Source: Thalassia testudinum (taxonomy: Eukaryota > Streptophyta > Magnoliopsida > Alismatales > Hydrocharitaceae). From it: a DNA stretch of 64,000 nucleotides. Positions 45,307 through 57,600 of the stretch are shown one piece after another. Where the stretch lies: assembly GCA_037157565.1 (NCBI GenBank), contig JAZHRO010000036.1, positions 130,890,001-130,954,000 of the forward strand, written 5' to 3'. Position 1 is the stretch's first letter, and each line of letters starts with the position of its first letter. The position numbers and the translations under genes were made by a program. A model generated the notes under the pieces. The model saw only the letters and a list, made by a program, of their open reading frames with translations, ran no database searches and was not told where the DNA came from.

Positions 45307-45577
45307 CAGATTTTATTAATGCTTAAAACCACTCTACCAGGTACAACGGAAGTAATGGGGGCGTGGTCGGGAATCCCGCGCGCCTCCGCGACTCTCAAGA
45401 CGGCAACCGAACGAGGTCCTATCACAAGGATCAAACACAAGGAGTGTCTCAAAACAGTGTATAGCTACTGTAGGCGGGTAGAGGAATAAATTCTGAAACG
45501 AACGCAACTCGAATCGCGGAAAACGGAGCCCAAACGGGCCCTAAACGGGTCGAGAAAGACAATACTGTGCAAAATCA

Positions 45578-45917
45578 GACGTCTGGAACTCCTTCTAGAC
45601 GTCTTAAACGGTGGATCAGAGAATTACCTGTTCGGCTTGGTTCCCCGGACGTCCAGAAGTCTGTGGCGACGTCTCTCCTAGATCCCAGACGTCCGATGGT
45701 CTCTCCGGACGTCTGGAGGTCACTCCCGCCGTCTGGTACAACTTCCAGACGTCGGATTCGCAAAGGATGACGAATCCGAACACCTGCGCACAGCCAACCC
45801 TCCTCCTTCAGTACGGTCAGTCGACAAAAGAAGAAGGAGAAAGCGGAACTCACCTTTCAGACGTCTGTATGATCACACAGACGTCGACCTTGCCGTCTGG
45901 ATATCAGTCCAGACGTC
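45578..45917. promoter_or_regulatory. GACGTC array, downstream cluster of element D LTR
   Basis: Ten GACGTC hexamers within 340 bp, most in the context CAGACGTC(T/C)G or CGGACGTCTGG, with extra half-sites CCGTCTGG. ACGT-core palindromes of this type are bZIP C-box-like sites; binding here is inferred only. The 5' LTR copy is at 53296-53635. Confidence 0.6.
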
Positions 45918-46376
45918 TGATTCTGGAGATTTTTCCAGAATCAGAACCTCGCTCGGCCTCCGCTCGCGACGCCGCCCGCGTCGCACCTCGCGCGTCCGCT
46001 GCTCCGCCCGCAGCAGGTCCCTCTTCGCGACGCTCTGCGCCCCCTGCGCCCTCCGCCGGCCGGCCAAGCCGCTCCCGGCGAGCTCGCCCTCACGGCAGAG
46101 CCCCGCCCTCGCACGCCGCAGCTCCTCCGCGCCTTCTGCTGCGCCGCTGCCGCTGCGCCCTTGCGTCCGCTCGCTCCGCCCGCAGCAGGAGAGGAGGAAG
46201 ATGGTGGAGACGGGAGGGGAGGCGCGCCCCCTCCCCCTTTTAACGCCGCGCGGAGAGGAGGAGAGAGACGGCCGCAGTCGCCTGCAGCCGCAGAGAAGAT
46301 GCGGATCGCAGGTCTGCGCGCACAGGCGCGCAGACGAATATCCCGTGCGAGTATAACTGTTCGTCAGACGTCTGTA

Positions 46377-46468
46377 AACTATCCCGGACGTCTGGTCAGA
46401 CGTCTGGATGTGATCCCAGACGTCTTGACAGACGTCTGGGCCACCTCCCAGACGTCTTAAAAGACGTC
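46377..46468. promoter_or_regulatory. GACGTC array at the U3 start of element D LTR
   Basis: Seven GACGTC hexamers in 92 bp, arranged as a repeated pair: CAGACGTCTGG, about 7 bases, TCCCAGACGTCTT. It lies upstream of the promoter in the sense direction. The 5' LTR copy is at 54095-54186. Confidence 0.65.
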
Positions 46469-46488
46469 TGGGGTACGCGCTCGTTACA

Positions 46489-46530
46489 ATATAACAAACT
46501 CAAAGGAAGTTTCGTCCCCGAAACTTGCGC
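46489..46530 (-). promoter_or_regulatory. element D region upstream of 3' LTR, polypurine tract unclear
   Basis: In the sense direction the sequence is GGGGACGAAACTTCCTTTGAG, then TTTGTTATATT and the LTR TG. The GGACGAAACTT phrase is usual for this clade, but the purine run that should touch the LTR is replaced by GTTTGTTATAT. Elements B (30825-) and C (43291-) show the same arrangement. Confidence 0.5.
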
Positions 46531-46574
46531 CAACTAGGGTGCGGAAAAAGGATGTCCAAATAACCATAACAAAC

Positions 46575-49500
46575 TCAAAGAGGACCGAAGCCGGTCCGAA
46601 AAGACGTACCCGCGAAAAGCTCTGGGTACCGCTCCCGCATTGCCGCCTCAGGCTCCCAGGTAGCCTCCTCGTACCGCTGGCTCCTCCACAAAACCTTTAC
46701 CAGGGGTACTTGCTTTCGTCTCAACCTGCGGACGGCTCGGTCTAGGATCTGCACTGGCCGCTCGGGGTAGGTCAGGTCGTCGCTCACCTCGACGCTCTCG
46801 TGACTCAGTACGTGGCTGAGATCGGCTACGTACTTCCTGAGGTTGGACACGTGGAACACGTCGTGCACACCAGAAAGCTGCGGGGGAAGGGCAAGTCTGT
46901 AAGCAACGGGTCCAACCCGCTCCAGGACCTCGAAGGGCCCCACGAACCTCGGCGCGAGCTTCCCTCTCACCCCAAACCGCTGTAAGCCCTTCATGGGCGA
47001 AACACGAAGAAAGACGTGGTCCCCAACCTCGAACTGCACCTCTCTGCGTCTGCGATCTGCGTAGCTCTTCTGTCTGCTCCTGACAGTGCGGAGTCGTCTG
47101 TGGATCTGTTCAACTACCTCCTGACTCTGCCGGATCAACCTGGGGCCAACCTCCCACTTGGTCCCCACCTCAACCCAACTCAAGGGTGCCGTGCATTTCC
47201 GTCCGTACAGAGCCTCGTAGGGAGCCATGCCGATGCTCGAGTGATAACTGTTGTTGTATGCAAACTCTGCCAGGGGCAGGTGTTCCTCCCAAGAGCCCCT
47301 CCAGTCTAGTACACAGGCACGCAAAAGATCCTCAAGTGTCTGTATCGTGCGTTCCGACTGTCCGTCCGTCTGGGGGTGGTAAGCCGTGCTAAACCTCAAC
47401 CTCGTCCCCAAAGCCTGCTGAAACTCAGCCCAAAACTGGGACGTAAAGCGGGTATCCCGGTCGGATACGATCTCCCGCGGAACTCCGTGTAGTCGCACCA
47501 CATCACGGATATACCTCTCTGCCAACTGTGCTGGTCCCAAAGTGACTCGGATCGGCAAGAATCGTGCCGTCTTCGTCAACCTATCCACTATTACCCAGAC
47601 CGCGTCGTGTCCTCGCTGGGTAACAGGTAAACCCACCACCAAGTCCATGGTGATGCTCTCCCACTTCCACTCTGGCACTGGAAGCGGCTGAAGCGGCCCT
47701 GCAGGCCTCTGATGCTCGGCTTTCACCTGCTGGCACACTAAGCACTGCTGCACGAACTCACCCACATCTCGCTTCATCCCTCTCCACCAGAACTCGCGTC
47801 TCAAGTCATGGTACATTTTCGTGTTTCCGGGATGTATGGTGAATCTGGAACCGTGTGCCTCAGTCAGGAGCTCTCTCAACAGCTCCTCGTCTCTGGGGAC
47901 GCACAGCCGTCCCCTCAAGCGTAACACCTGGTCTGTGAAAGAGAAGTCCCCTGGGTCCCCTGACAGTACTCTGTCGCGCAAAGACTGCAAGTACGGATCG
48001 GCCATCTGTCCCGTGATGATGCGGTCTATCAACTCTGGTCTGGTCTGCCGTGTCACCGTCACTGCCCCACAGTATCCTCGTAACTCTAGAGGTCGCCAAC
48101 TGCCCACCTCCTCCAAAAGGCTCCAACTCTGTAACTGTAGACTGGCCAAGCGTGCGGGCGCCTTACGGCTCAAGGCGTCAGCCACCACATTGGCCTTTCC
48201 CGGGTGGTAGGAGATGCTGCAGTCGTAGTCCTTCAGGAGCTCCAACCAACGTCTCTGTCTCATGTTGAGCTCCTTCTGGTCAAAAAGATATCTGAGGCTC
48301 TTGTGATCTGTAAAAATCTCGAAGGTCTCACCGTACAAGTAGTGCCTCCATGTCTTCAGCGCGAAGACAACAGCTGCCAACTCTAGGTCATGGGTAGGGT
48401 AGGTATGCTCATGGGGCTTCAGTTGCCGCGAAGCGTAAGCGACCACGTGACCCCTCTGCATGAGCACACCTCCTAACCCCTGCAAGGAAGCGTCCGTGTA
48501 CACGACGAACCCGCCACTACTGTCAGGAATGGTGAGCACGGGAGCCGAGGTCAACCTCTCCTTCAGCTCCAGAAAATACGCCTCACAGGCGTCTGTCCAA
48601 GTGAAAGGCACATCCTTCCGAGTCAACTGTGTCATAGGACGTGCAATCTGCGAAAACCCTCTGATGAACCGTCTGTAGTAACCTGCCAGTCCCAGGAAAC
48701 TGCGAATCTCAGTGACTGAACGCGGTCTCTCCCACCTGAGCACTGCCTCGACCTTGGCGGGATCCACCTCCAGGCCGTCTCCAGAGATCACATGACCCAA
48801 AAAGGTCACCTCCCTCAACCAGAACTCGCACTTGCTGTATTTGGCGTACAGCCTGCGTCGTCTCAGAGTGTCCAGAACCATCCGCAAGTGCTGTCCGTGC
48901 TGCGTCCGATCTCTAGAATAGATGAGTACATCATCTATGAAAACCACCACAAACTGGTCCAAGTACGGTCTGAACACCCGGTTCATCAGGTCCATGAAAG
49001 CAGCGGGGGCATTGGTCAGCCCAAACGGCATGACCAAAAACTCGTAGTGTCCGTACCGGGTGCGGAAAGCTGTCTTGGAGACGTCGGTCTCCCTGATCCT
49101 CAACTGGTGGTATCCAGACCTCAAGTCGATCTTGGAAAACACCGTGGCACCCCGCAACTGGTCAAACAAATCGTCAATCCTCGGCAGCGGATATCGGTTC
49201 TTGATGGTGACCCTATTCAGCTGTCTGTAGTCCACACAAAGGCGTAGGGTCCCATCCTTCTTCTTCACAAACAGTACCGGGGCTCCCCAGGGAGACGCAC
49301 TGGGCCTCACGAAACCTTTCTCCAAAAGGTCCTGCAACTGAGACTTGAGCTCTCGCAGCTCAAGCGGTGCCATCCTGTATGGCGCGGTGGAGATGGGGTT
49401 GGTCCCTGGTACTAGTGAGATCTCAAACTCGATCTCACGCTCGGGCGGTAGTCCTGGTAACTCGTCTGGAAACACGTCGGGGTACTCTCTGACCACCGGG

Positions 49501-51338
49501 ATGCTCTGGAAGTCTGCCACGGGGCTGTGCTCTGCCACCACACAAGCTAAGAAGCCCTCACACCCCTGGCTCAAAAGTCTCGCCGCCCGAAGTGCCGAAA
49601 TGCACCTGAAACCTCCGTCCACTGGCTGCCCGTGAAACTCGAAGGAAGGCAACTCCGGAATGGAGAAGACAATCTTCCTCTCAAAGCAGTCTACCAATGC
49701 GTGGTAAGCGGACAGCCAATCCATCCCCAGGATCACCCCAAAGTCTTCCATCTGTATCATAATCAGGTCAGCTGGCAGGCTGTGTCCCCCGATGCTGACC
49801 CCGCAACCCGTGTACACCTCCTCAGCTACAAACAGCTGACCACTCGGACCTCTGATTACGAACGGGTTCTCTAACAATGTATAATCCTGGTCCAAACTAA
49901 CTGCGAAACTGTCTGCGACAAACGAGTGCGTAGCGCCGGAATTGAAAAGCGTGTAAACGAGTCTGCCAGAAACTGAAACCATACCTGCTACCACGGATCC
50001 CGAAGCTCTGGCGTCCCTGTGTGTTAGGGCGTTGATACGCCCCTCAGCTCTAGGTGCGGACGAAGCAGCCACACTCTGCGTCGGACGGGTAGGTGCTGGC
50101 CGGTACCCTCCTCGCGACTGCGGTCCTCCTCCTCGCGCCTGGAAACCGCGGCCTCCTGCGCGCCCTCCAGTGCTCTGCGCGGGAAGTATCTGCTGACCTC
50201 CTGCCCTAGATGGGCAGTCCCTCCTGACGTGGCCCGGCTGGCCACACTGGTAGCAGAGGGGAACCCGACTCCCGCCCTCAGTGAGTCCCTGCTGTCGGCT
50301 AGGCGGGGGTCCGGTGCTGGCGACTGGCCCCTGTCGAGGGCCCCCAAAGGCCAGTGATGGCCCTGCACAACGTGACGGCTCTCCTGCGGACGCCACGTGT
50401 CTCCGTTCTCGCCGGCCCTGTGAGAAGTCTGGCTGAAAGGGCCTCTTCCGCCCACCGTCGGTCTCTCGCGCGGACGGGTTGGTCTCCTCGTAAGTCATGG
50501 CTGCCTCTACCACCCTCGAAAACGTCGGCAGCTTCAGGGGTTTGACATACCCCCGGATCGCAGGCCGGAGCCCCTCGGTGAACCTCCAAAGGCGCTCCTC
50601 CTCAGTGGCTACCGCTGTCGCTGCGAAGCGGGACAGCTCCAAGAAACGCGTGCGGTACGCGCTCACGGTCATCGTCCCTTGGCGGAGAGTGTGGAACTCC
50701 CGCCTCCTCTGGTCCTGCCACGTCTGGGGAAAGTACTGCTCGCAGAAGAGGGTGACGAACTGGTCCCACGTCGGCTCGTCCCTCTCCTGTCCCCGGACCG
50801 CCCTCCACCACCGGTGTGCCGCACTCTCCAGCTGGTACGTGGCAAAGGCCACGCGGCACTCCACCGGGGGGCGAAGGGTGTCGAAGATCTTCTCCAGCTG
50901 CTCAAGCCAGTCCTCTGCCTCGGTCGGGTCCTCATCTCCCTTGAAGGAGGGGGGCTTCAGCTTCCGGAACTGCCCGAAAAGCTCGAAGTGGTGCTGTAGG
51001 GGAGGTGCTGGTGCACCTCCAGGCGAAGGTGCCTCGTGTACAGAAGTGTCGGAGGAAGGTGGGGGCGGCAGGGGCCCATCCCCTCCCTCGTGTCCGGCGC
51101 CGCGTCCGTCGCGTGGTCCCACAGAGGACTCCCCCTCTGCAACCCCAGGGGGAGGTGCTCGGGGCGGTGGGTGGAGCTCCTCTCGTACAATATCCCGTAT
51201 CAGTCGGGCGAGGTCCTGGGCCTGGATGCCAGGGAGTGGTGGCTGGTCCACCGAGACGTCAACGACAGCACGTCCACCTCGCCGTCCTCGCCCTCGGCCG
51301 CGCCCGCGGCCAGTCTCGCCAGTCCCACGACGAGGCAT
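46575..51338 (-). CDS. element D Gag-Pol-chromodomain polyprotein (protease Asp changed)
   Basis: One open frame of 1,587 residues from MPRRG at 51338; a further in-frame ATG lies 20 codons upstream (51398), but MPRR is the start shared with A-C. Order: RG-rich N-terminus; retrotransposon Gag core (WLEQLEKIF…HRWWRAV, about 150-250); CCHC knuckle C362-C365-H370-C375; protease, where the catalytic triplet reads N466-S-G; RT with F-I-D802-D803; RNase H starting at D949; integrase with an HHCC finger and D1232, D1293, E1329 (D-x35-E); chromodomain about 1524-1575. Order PR-RT-RH-INT-CHD and the single Gag-Pol frame are typical of Tekay/Del chromoviruses, which assemble particles, copy RNA to DNA and integrate; the chromodomain is thought to direct insertion to heterochromatin. 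The Asn at 466 (codon 49941-49943) should block protease activity. All other catalytic residues look intact. Confidence 0.95.
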   Translation of the reverse strand: MPRRGTGETGRGRGRGRGRRGGRAVVDVSVDQPPLPGIQAQDLARLIRDIVREELHPPPRAPPPGVAEGESSVGPRDGRGAGHEGGDGPLPPPPSSDTSVHEAPSPGGAPAPPLQHHFELFGQFRKLKPPSFKGDEDPTEAEDWLEQLEKIFDTLRPPVECRVAFATYQLESAAHRWWRAVRGQERDEPTWDQFVTLFCEQYFPQTWQDQRRREFHTLRQGTMTVSAYRTRFLELSRFAATAVATEEERLWRFTEGLRPAIRGYVKPLKLPTFSRVVEAAMTYEETNPSARETDGGRKRPFQPDFSQGRRERRHVASAGEPSRCAGPSLAFGGPRQGPVASTGPPPSRQQGLTEGGSRVPLCYQCGQPGHVRRDCPSRAGGQQILPAQSTGGRAGGRGFQARGGGPQSRGGYRPAPTRPTQSVAASSAPRAEGRINALTHRDARASGSVVAGMVSVSGRLVYTLFNSGATHSFVADSFAVSLDQDYTLLENPFVIRGPSGQLFVAEEVYTGCGVSIGGHSLPADLIMIQMEDFGVILGMDWLSAYHALVDCFERKIVFSIPELPSFEFHGQPVDGGFRCISALRAARLLSQGCEGFLACVVAEHSPVADFQSIPVVREYPDVFPDELPGLPPEREIEFEISLVPGTNPISTAPYRMAPLELRELKSQLQDLLEKGFVRPSASPWGAPVLFVKKKDGTLRLCVDYRQLNRVTIKNRYPLPRIDDLFDQLRGATVFSKIDLRSGYHQLRIRETDVSKTAFRTRYGHYEFLVMPFGLTNAPAAFMDLMNRVFRPYLDQFVVVFIDDVLIYSRDRTQHGQHLRMVLDTLRRRRLYAKYSKCEFWLREVTFLGHVISGDGLEVDPAKVEAVLRWERPRSVTEIRSFLGLAGYYRRFIRGFSQIARPMTQLTRKDVPFTWTDACEAYFLELKERLTSAPVLTIPDSSGGFVVYTDASLQGLGGVLMQRGHVVAYASRQLKPHEHTYPTHDLELAAVVFALKTWRHYLYGETFEIFTDHKSLRYLFDQKELNMRQRRWLELLKDYDCSISYHPGKANVVADALSRKAPARLASLQLQSWSLLEEVGSWRPLELRGYCGAVTVTRQTRPELIDRIITGQMADPYLQSLRDRVLSGDPGDFSFTDQVLRLRGRLCVPRDEELLRELLTEAHGSRFTIHPGNTKMYHDLRREFWWRGMKRDVGEFVQQCLVCQQVKAEHQRPAGPLQPLPVPEWKWESITMDLVVGLPVTQRGHDAVWVIVDRLTKTARFLPIRVTLGPAQLAERYIRDVVRLHGVPREIVSDRDTRFTSQFWAEFQQALGTRLRFSTAYHPQTDGQSERTIQTLEDLLRACVLDWRGSWEEHLPLAEFAYNNSYHSSIGMAPYEALYGRKCTAPLSWVEVGTKWEVGPRLIRQSQEVVEQIHRRLRTVRSRQKSYADRRRREVQFEVGDHVFLRVSPMKGLQRFGVRGKLAPRFVGPFEVLERVGPVAYRLALPPQLSGVHDVFHVSNLRKYVADLSHVLSHESVEVSDDLTYPERPVQILDRAVRRLRRKQVPLVKVLWRSQRYEEATWEPEAAMRERYPELFAGTSFRTGFGPL

Positions 51339-51502
51339 CTCCTGCAAGGAGACGCGAAACAAAACGGAAACGTCAAAACAGACGGTACCTAACAACACTT
51401 CTAAGAGCTCATGTCAAGAGATATGTTGTGGTGGCTACTCTAGCTATAAACATGTGAATTGGTTATTTTTCAGTCAGTTGATTCACTTCTCGGGACGACC
51501 TT

Positions 51503-51514
51503 GCTCTGATACCA
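51503..51514 (-). other. element D primer-binding site
   Basis: Minus-strand TGGTATCAGAGC, a 12-base complement of the initiator tRNA-Met 3' end, three bases from the LTR end. The leader from here to the Gag ATG is 164 bp. Confidence 0.9.
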
Positions 51515-51517
51515 TCT

Positions 51518-54206
51518 TGTAACGACCCGGTTCCCGAGTCCCTACGAGACACGAGAACCGGACCGACTCGACTAATCCCAAGACCCAGTCGTCCAACGAG
51601 GAAGTAACCAAAAGACAGTAAAATAAACCACATTCAGCATGAATATAACTAACAGTAAAAAGTACAGCAGTAAGGAAAGAAACTACTACAGTAGGCACCA
51701 CCACAACAGTAAAACAACATTTATCATATAACAAAAACTGCAGGTAAAGAAGGTACAGCGGAAACAAAACTACTCACTAGAACAGAAACAAAAGAAGGTA
51801 CAAAGCTGTGGCAACTCTACTGGACCCTACTCGGCCCAGCGTCCTCTGCAGCCGCCGACCCTGGCTGCTCAACACCTGGTCCTGAAAAAGGTAACGAGTG
51901 TAACACGTCAGCAAAACGCTGAGTAGAGTGGCAAACTAACTAAAGGCAACAGTAGAGTGTACAGTAGCTGTTATGTTCTATTACTTCCTTTATTTACATC
52001 TTTCAATTTTTCTCACTATTTCATTTACTTCTCAGATCCTTTACTTGATCTCGAATGTCCTCGTGGGACGATCTTGATTGCAGTCTTTTCCAACAGTAGA
52101 AGTAGCACGTGGTGCTCTCCTGGCCGGGAGAGTCCCCCGTGGTGATCCTACCCTCAGTCAACCACCCCAAGGTCACTGACAGACGTAACGGTGACTACGG
52201 CACGCGCGATAAACGCACAGGTAGCTAGCCCGTACTGGCACGCGGTCAGTCGTTTCCGTTAACGGGTGCGCCCAAAGCACAGCACGGAACCAGGGCAGAG
52301 CCCTCTCAGTAACAGGGGTCCAACCCCTCCACAGTAACCAAACCGGGGCCTTGCCCCTCCACAGTCCGCGCACCCTCGTCTGACTACCCTGGTTTGCCCT
52401 AGTGGGCCTAACAAGTCGGTGAAGGAGGCTAGCAGAACCCCGGGGCCCGTGGGGTAGCTAGTACTCTCCTAACACTACTAGCTCTCCTCGGTACTACGTA
52501 CACGAGGGCCAACAAGTCGGTACAGAGCGGCCAAGCCTAACCCCGGGTCCCTGGGGCGGCTGGCCCCACTCTGCACTAAAACAGGTACAGGTACTTCCCT
52601 TGGTACTGCGTACCCAAGAGACAGTACAACTACATCTCAGTTCCATTCCTTTTCTTTCCAGGAGTTCCACTCCTAATTCCCCGTAGGGTTCCAGCCCTTT
52701 ATCTCAGAACATCATATGTTTCACTTTCCAGATTCACGTTCTCAATTTCCATGATCTCAAACATGTTTCTTTGTTCATAACAGGCAGCTGTTAATTAATT
52801 TCACAGGCAGCTTATATATTCCTTTCCATTTTTCCAAGACTGCAGTAATATACATTCCACTAGTTTTTCCATCCTAGGATTCATGCCATATCCTAGGATC
52901 TATCATACAATCTAGTTTTCCGGCCCTAGGATTCATGCAACACCTAGGAGCTATCATTCCATACATTTCTCATTCCTAGGGTTCATGCAATGCCCTAGGT
53001 TCTAGTTATGGTTCCATACTTTAACAGATTTTATTAATGCTTAAAACCACTCTACCAGGTACAACGGAAGTAATGGGGGCGTGGTCGGGAATCCCGCGCG
53101 CCTCCGCGACTCTCAAGACGGCAACCGAACGAGGTCCTATCACAAGGATCAAACACAAGGAGTGTCTCAAAACAGTGTATAGCTACTGTAGGCGGGTAGA
53201 GGAATAAATTCTGAAACGAACGCAACTCGAATCGCGGAAAACGGAGCCCAAACGGGCCCTAAACGGGTCGAGAAAGACAATACTGTGCAAAATCAGACGT
53301 CTGGAACTCCTTCCAGACGTCTTAAACGGTGGATCAGAGAATTACCTGTTCGGCTTAGTTCCCCGGACGTCCAGAAGTCTGTGGCGACGTCTCTCCTAGA
53401 TCCCAGACGTCCGATGGTCTCTCCGGACGTCTGGAGGTCACTCCCGCCGTCTGGTACAACTTCCAGACGTCGGATTCGCAAAGGATGACGAATCCGAACA
53501 CCTGCGCACAGCCAACCCTCCTCCTTCAGTACGGTCAGTCGACAAAAGAAGAAGGAGAAAGCGGAACTCACCTTTCAGACGTCTGTATGATCACACAGAC
53601 GTCGACCTTGCCGTCTGGATATCAGTCCAGACGTCTGATTCTGGAGATTTTTCCAGAATCAGAACCTCGCTCGGCCTCCGCTCGCGACGCCGCCCGCGTC
53701 GCACCTCGCGCGTCCGCTGCTCCGCCCGCAGCAGGTCCCTCTTCGCGACGCTCTGCGCCCCCTGCGCCCTCCGCCGGCCGGCCAAGCCGCTCCCGGCGAG
53801 CTTTCCCTCACGGCAGAGCCCCGCCCTCGCACGCCGCAGCTCCTCCGCGCCTTCTGCTGCGCCGCTGCCGCTGCGCCCTTGCGTCCGCTCGCTCCGCCCG
53901 CAGCAGGAGAGGAGGAAGATGGTGGAGACGGGAGGGGAGGCGCGCCCCCTCCCCCTTTTAACGCCGCGCGGAGAGGAGGAGAGAGACGGCCGCAGTCGCC
54001 TGCAGCCGCAGAGAAGATGCGGATCGCAGGTCTGCGCGCACAGGCGCGCAGACGAATATCCCGTGCGAGTATAACTGTTCGTCAGACGTCTGTAAACTAT
54101 CCCGGACGTCTGGTCAGACGTCTGGATGTGATCCCAGACGTCTTGACAGACGTCTGGGCCACCTCCCAGACGTCTTAAAAGACGTCTGGGGTACGCGCTC
54201 GTTACA
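51518..54206 (-). repeat. element D 5' LTR
   Basis: Same layout as the 3' LTR shifted by 7,718. Structured units are at about 52410-52620, CCTAGG repeats at 52873-53024, GACGTC arrays at 53296-53635 and 54095-54186, and the TATA-like site at 53954-53963. Confidence 0.95.
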
Positions 54207-54587
54207 ATTTTATTTAATTACATAATTTTTACTGATTTATTCCAGGTCGTTCACTGGGAGGCAGTTGTTGATATACATAACTCTCTAAGTCCAATATTAT
54301 CCTTTAATTCCAAAAAGATTGATTTTATGTACAATCATAAATGAATGAATTAATGAGTAATCAATGAATGAAATAATAGCTTAATTATATACAAAAGAAT
54401 TAACTAAAATGCTTGCAAACACCTAATTACAAGCAAGCATCAAACACTATACTTATATATTATATACTATTTATTTATAACTTATATTACTAATACTTAC
54501 ATATATATACAATAATAAGTAATACTATATACTATACTAACTTAACTTAGTATATTAACATATACAATAACATATATATTATGTACA

Positions 54588-54690
54588 GTGACAGATAAAA
54601 ACGTCGGTAAACCTTAGGAAGACAATGTACAAAACCTAAGGCAAAAATAGGGTTTGTAGCGACGTTTATAGTGACACTTATTTTATCTAA
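54588..54690. repeat. AGCGACG inverted repeat in NC2
   Basis: GTGACAGATAAAAACGTCGG on the left and GTAGCGACGTTTATAGTGAC on the right pair imperfectly, with inner CCTTAGG/CCTAAGG. Counterpart of 30208-30298 in NC1, where the inner pair is CTCAG/CTGAG. Confidence 0.6.
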
Positions 54691-57600
54691 AGTGATAGAT
54701 AATTCTGTCAGTAAAGCTATAAGGTTATTTATATACATATATAGCTCAAACAACATCTATACTATGTATACTTAATATACATATACTTATTATTTACCGT
54801 ATACATATATATATATATGTATATACACTATACATATTTACACGTACATATTTCCTATCTCACTCTTTCTATTCTCTTCTTGCTTCACTCTTCTCTTCCT
54901 TACACCTAGCCATATTTTCTTATCTTCTTTCTTCTTCTATCTGTTTTGTTTTTCAACACTTAACCAGATTTATGTTCACTATGTTCGCTCTCTTCCTTTC
55001 TTTTCTTCCCTTAACCCTTCATTAAGCCTTAGTTCAAAAATTATGTTTTAAGATTGGCAAGCGGCCTTTTCGAGGGATACGCAGCACCCTTACGGGTGGG
55101 ACCAAACCTCTACTAGGGCCACCCTAGTACATTTAATTACCCATTTAATCTTGATTTAAGTTCAATACCGAGCCCATATAAGCCCACGCACAGTGTCAGG
55201 CCCTCAGCCCACACCGCAGAATATCATCACATATATGCTCAATCCATGCTCAAGGGATAGGGTAATGGTTTTGTTGTGCGCCAAGTGCATGACGACTGAG
55301 GGGCTTAGATAACAAATTAGTATTATAGCACTCATCGCGCTCTATGCTAAACGATGTGGCACTATTTGCGCCGTGTCTAAGCGCTAGATTCAACGCAACT
55401 ATGCTGATTTGGTGATTGTGGCCCTCAAATTGAGGGCCATAATTTATTATAAATTCAAATTAAATTATGGGAAATTAAAGTATTTACATAGGACTACATA
55501 ATTATACAATTAATTTAGAGAATTAATTATATTTACTAACTAAATAAATTAGTTAAAGTCTACAGTTTATACATACTATTTTTTAGGTTTTATTTCTAAA
55601 TTAAGTATAAATTAGTTAATGTAAGGTCTAATTTACCTTATATAGTATTAATATACATATTAAGGTATTTAATAAAGATTTTTATTCATTTTTACAGCAT
55701 TTATTTCGATTTTATTTACATTTAAATAGCTTATTTTGGGTTATTTTACATGTAAATTAGATATAACTAATATAATACATTAAAAATATAGTTAAATTAG
55801 CTTAATTTACTTAAAATACATTAGTACAAATATACAGAATAAGTTAGTTTAGTTTTAACTTAAATTACTAATTTATTTTAATTTAATCTAATAACTTACC
55901 TAGTAACTTAATAAATTAATTATTTATTCTATATATATAATAAATTTTGGTACAGTGTTCCTAATGTACATAATATACATAAATACGTATGTACAATATC
56001 GGTACTAAATACGTTTATTTATAGGGTATATTAATTTACTTAGAGTATAGTACATATAAGTTAATATAAAGAATAAATAATTATGTAAATAAGTTATATA
56101 CAGTTTAAGTTATTTTAAATATTTAAGTTACATTATATAATATATACATAGTTATTTATACCCTATATATATCTATTTTACAATATTTACACATATAACT
56201 TACTATATATCTTATATCTACAAGTATTTACATAGTATACAATGGGTTTTTAGGTATTTTTAGGATTTTTTCACTTTTTATGGGTTTTGTATATTTTGTG
56301 GAGATAAGGGATGAGAAAGAAAGAAATAGATGAGAAAAATGGAGATTTTTTTGGTGTTTTGATAGTTGAGTTCTTTTATTAAATTCTATGATATACTGAA
56401 TCGTCGGCTGGTATGTTCTACCAAGCCAAAGGTTCAGAATACCATGAAACTTGGTATATTTAAAAATATACCTGATCTTCACCAAGATAGATTTATTTTA
56501 TTTTTTTTGATTTTTTATAAAGTTTTTATTTATTTACAAATGAAGCACATCTAGGCCTTTAAAGAGAATTTCTAAGTGAACCTAAGCCTACAATGGAATC
56601 TAAGTGCTGAATAAGAGGTGTGTACAGTCAAACACATTCAACAAACAACATATAGGGTGTTTAAATGATTAAACATGATCTTTCACTTGATTTCATTTCA
56701 TTTCTGAATATTAACAGTTAGGTAGAATTTTTATAGCTGACAATGGAATTCTAAGACAAGATACAAGCAATCAAATTGGATCTAAAGACATTTAACTATA
56801 CATGAAAGCTTGCATATAATATGTACAACATAATTAAAATAGGTCAGTTATACATCTCCTTTAGTAATCAGCCTACTGCCTTCACAGTCCAGATAATTCG
56901 GCTGCTGAAATAGAACATCTAGCTGTAGCAATAGCTACTATAAGCTGTAGCAGCAATAGACAGCAACCACAGCAGCAGCTACAGTGACAATTCCAGACAA
57001 TCTAGGCAAGGCCCAAACGTGTTAACTCATCTGAAGACCTTGCTGCAGTGTGCAAAATTTAGAGAAATCAAATCTGCAGCAAGTCAAGAACCCACAGATC
57101 ATCTTTCATCTACCGATTCGGTCAATTATATCTCAAATTAGACTTAAGAAAGCCTGATCAGAGATGCAAAATAACTTGATTAGGAAATAAGAGCTGGATC
57201 TGAATTGAAATGTAGTTGCATCATGCAGCAATTTGATATGTCTAGGTGAAATTCAAAGTACACAGAAATCTGTAAAACAAAATCTAACAAGGATTGAAAA
57301 AATCATAAAAACCATTCTCAGATGTTCAACTTTCAATCAAAATCCCTTGTCAATGTTTTCACTTCAAATCAAATCCGACAAATAGCTGATCTAACACTTT
57401 CTAATGCTATAGACAACATGTAGAAAGTGTTAGATTCAACCCAATAAGTTCAGCTGAATCCCATTGTATTAAAAACCTCAAGGGATACTGAAAATCCCTA
57501 AGGTGAAAATCAAAATCTCAGAAAACAGATCCATGGATAAAATCCTTAATAGGGTCTCCAATCAACATAGTTGATCTTCCTTGGCTCAACAAAGCATTAA

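Larger units (their letters stand above)
43800..46488 (-). repeat. element D 3' LTR
   Basis: In the sense direction U3 starts at 46488. Seven GACGTC hexamers lie at 46377-46468, then a GC-rich segment with a TATA-like GTTAAAAGGG (46236-46245), ten GACGTC at 45578-45917, three ~51-bp CCTAGG repeats (45155-45306), two structured units (44692-44902), and U5 ending at 43800. Confidence 0.95.
43800..54206 (-). mobile_element. gypsy element D (Tekay-type chromovirus), structurally complete
   Basis: 10,407 bp bounded by TG/CA and an exact ATTTT duplication (43795-43799 and 54207-54211). The LTRs at 43800-46488 and 51518-54206 are each 2,689 bp with no indel (constant offset 7,718). I found four differing positions: 45596/53314, 45639/53357, 46085/53803 and 46086/53804, so about 99.85% identity. 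The internal 5,029 bp hold a primer-binding site, one long frame, and the end sequence before the 3' LTR. This is the youngest insertion in the window. Confidence 0.97.

Noticed and set aside
45611..46243. 210-residue Ala/Arg/Pro-rich frame
   Set aside because: Same situation in element D's LTR; the start is not shared by the 5' LTR copy because one of the four LTR differences removes it.
50497..51522. 341-residue open frame on the plus strand
   Set aside because: Exact antisense of the Gag part of element D; composition is explained by the RG-rich Gag coding sequence.
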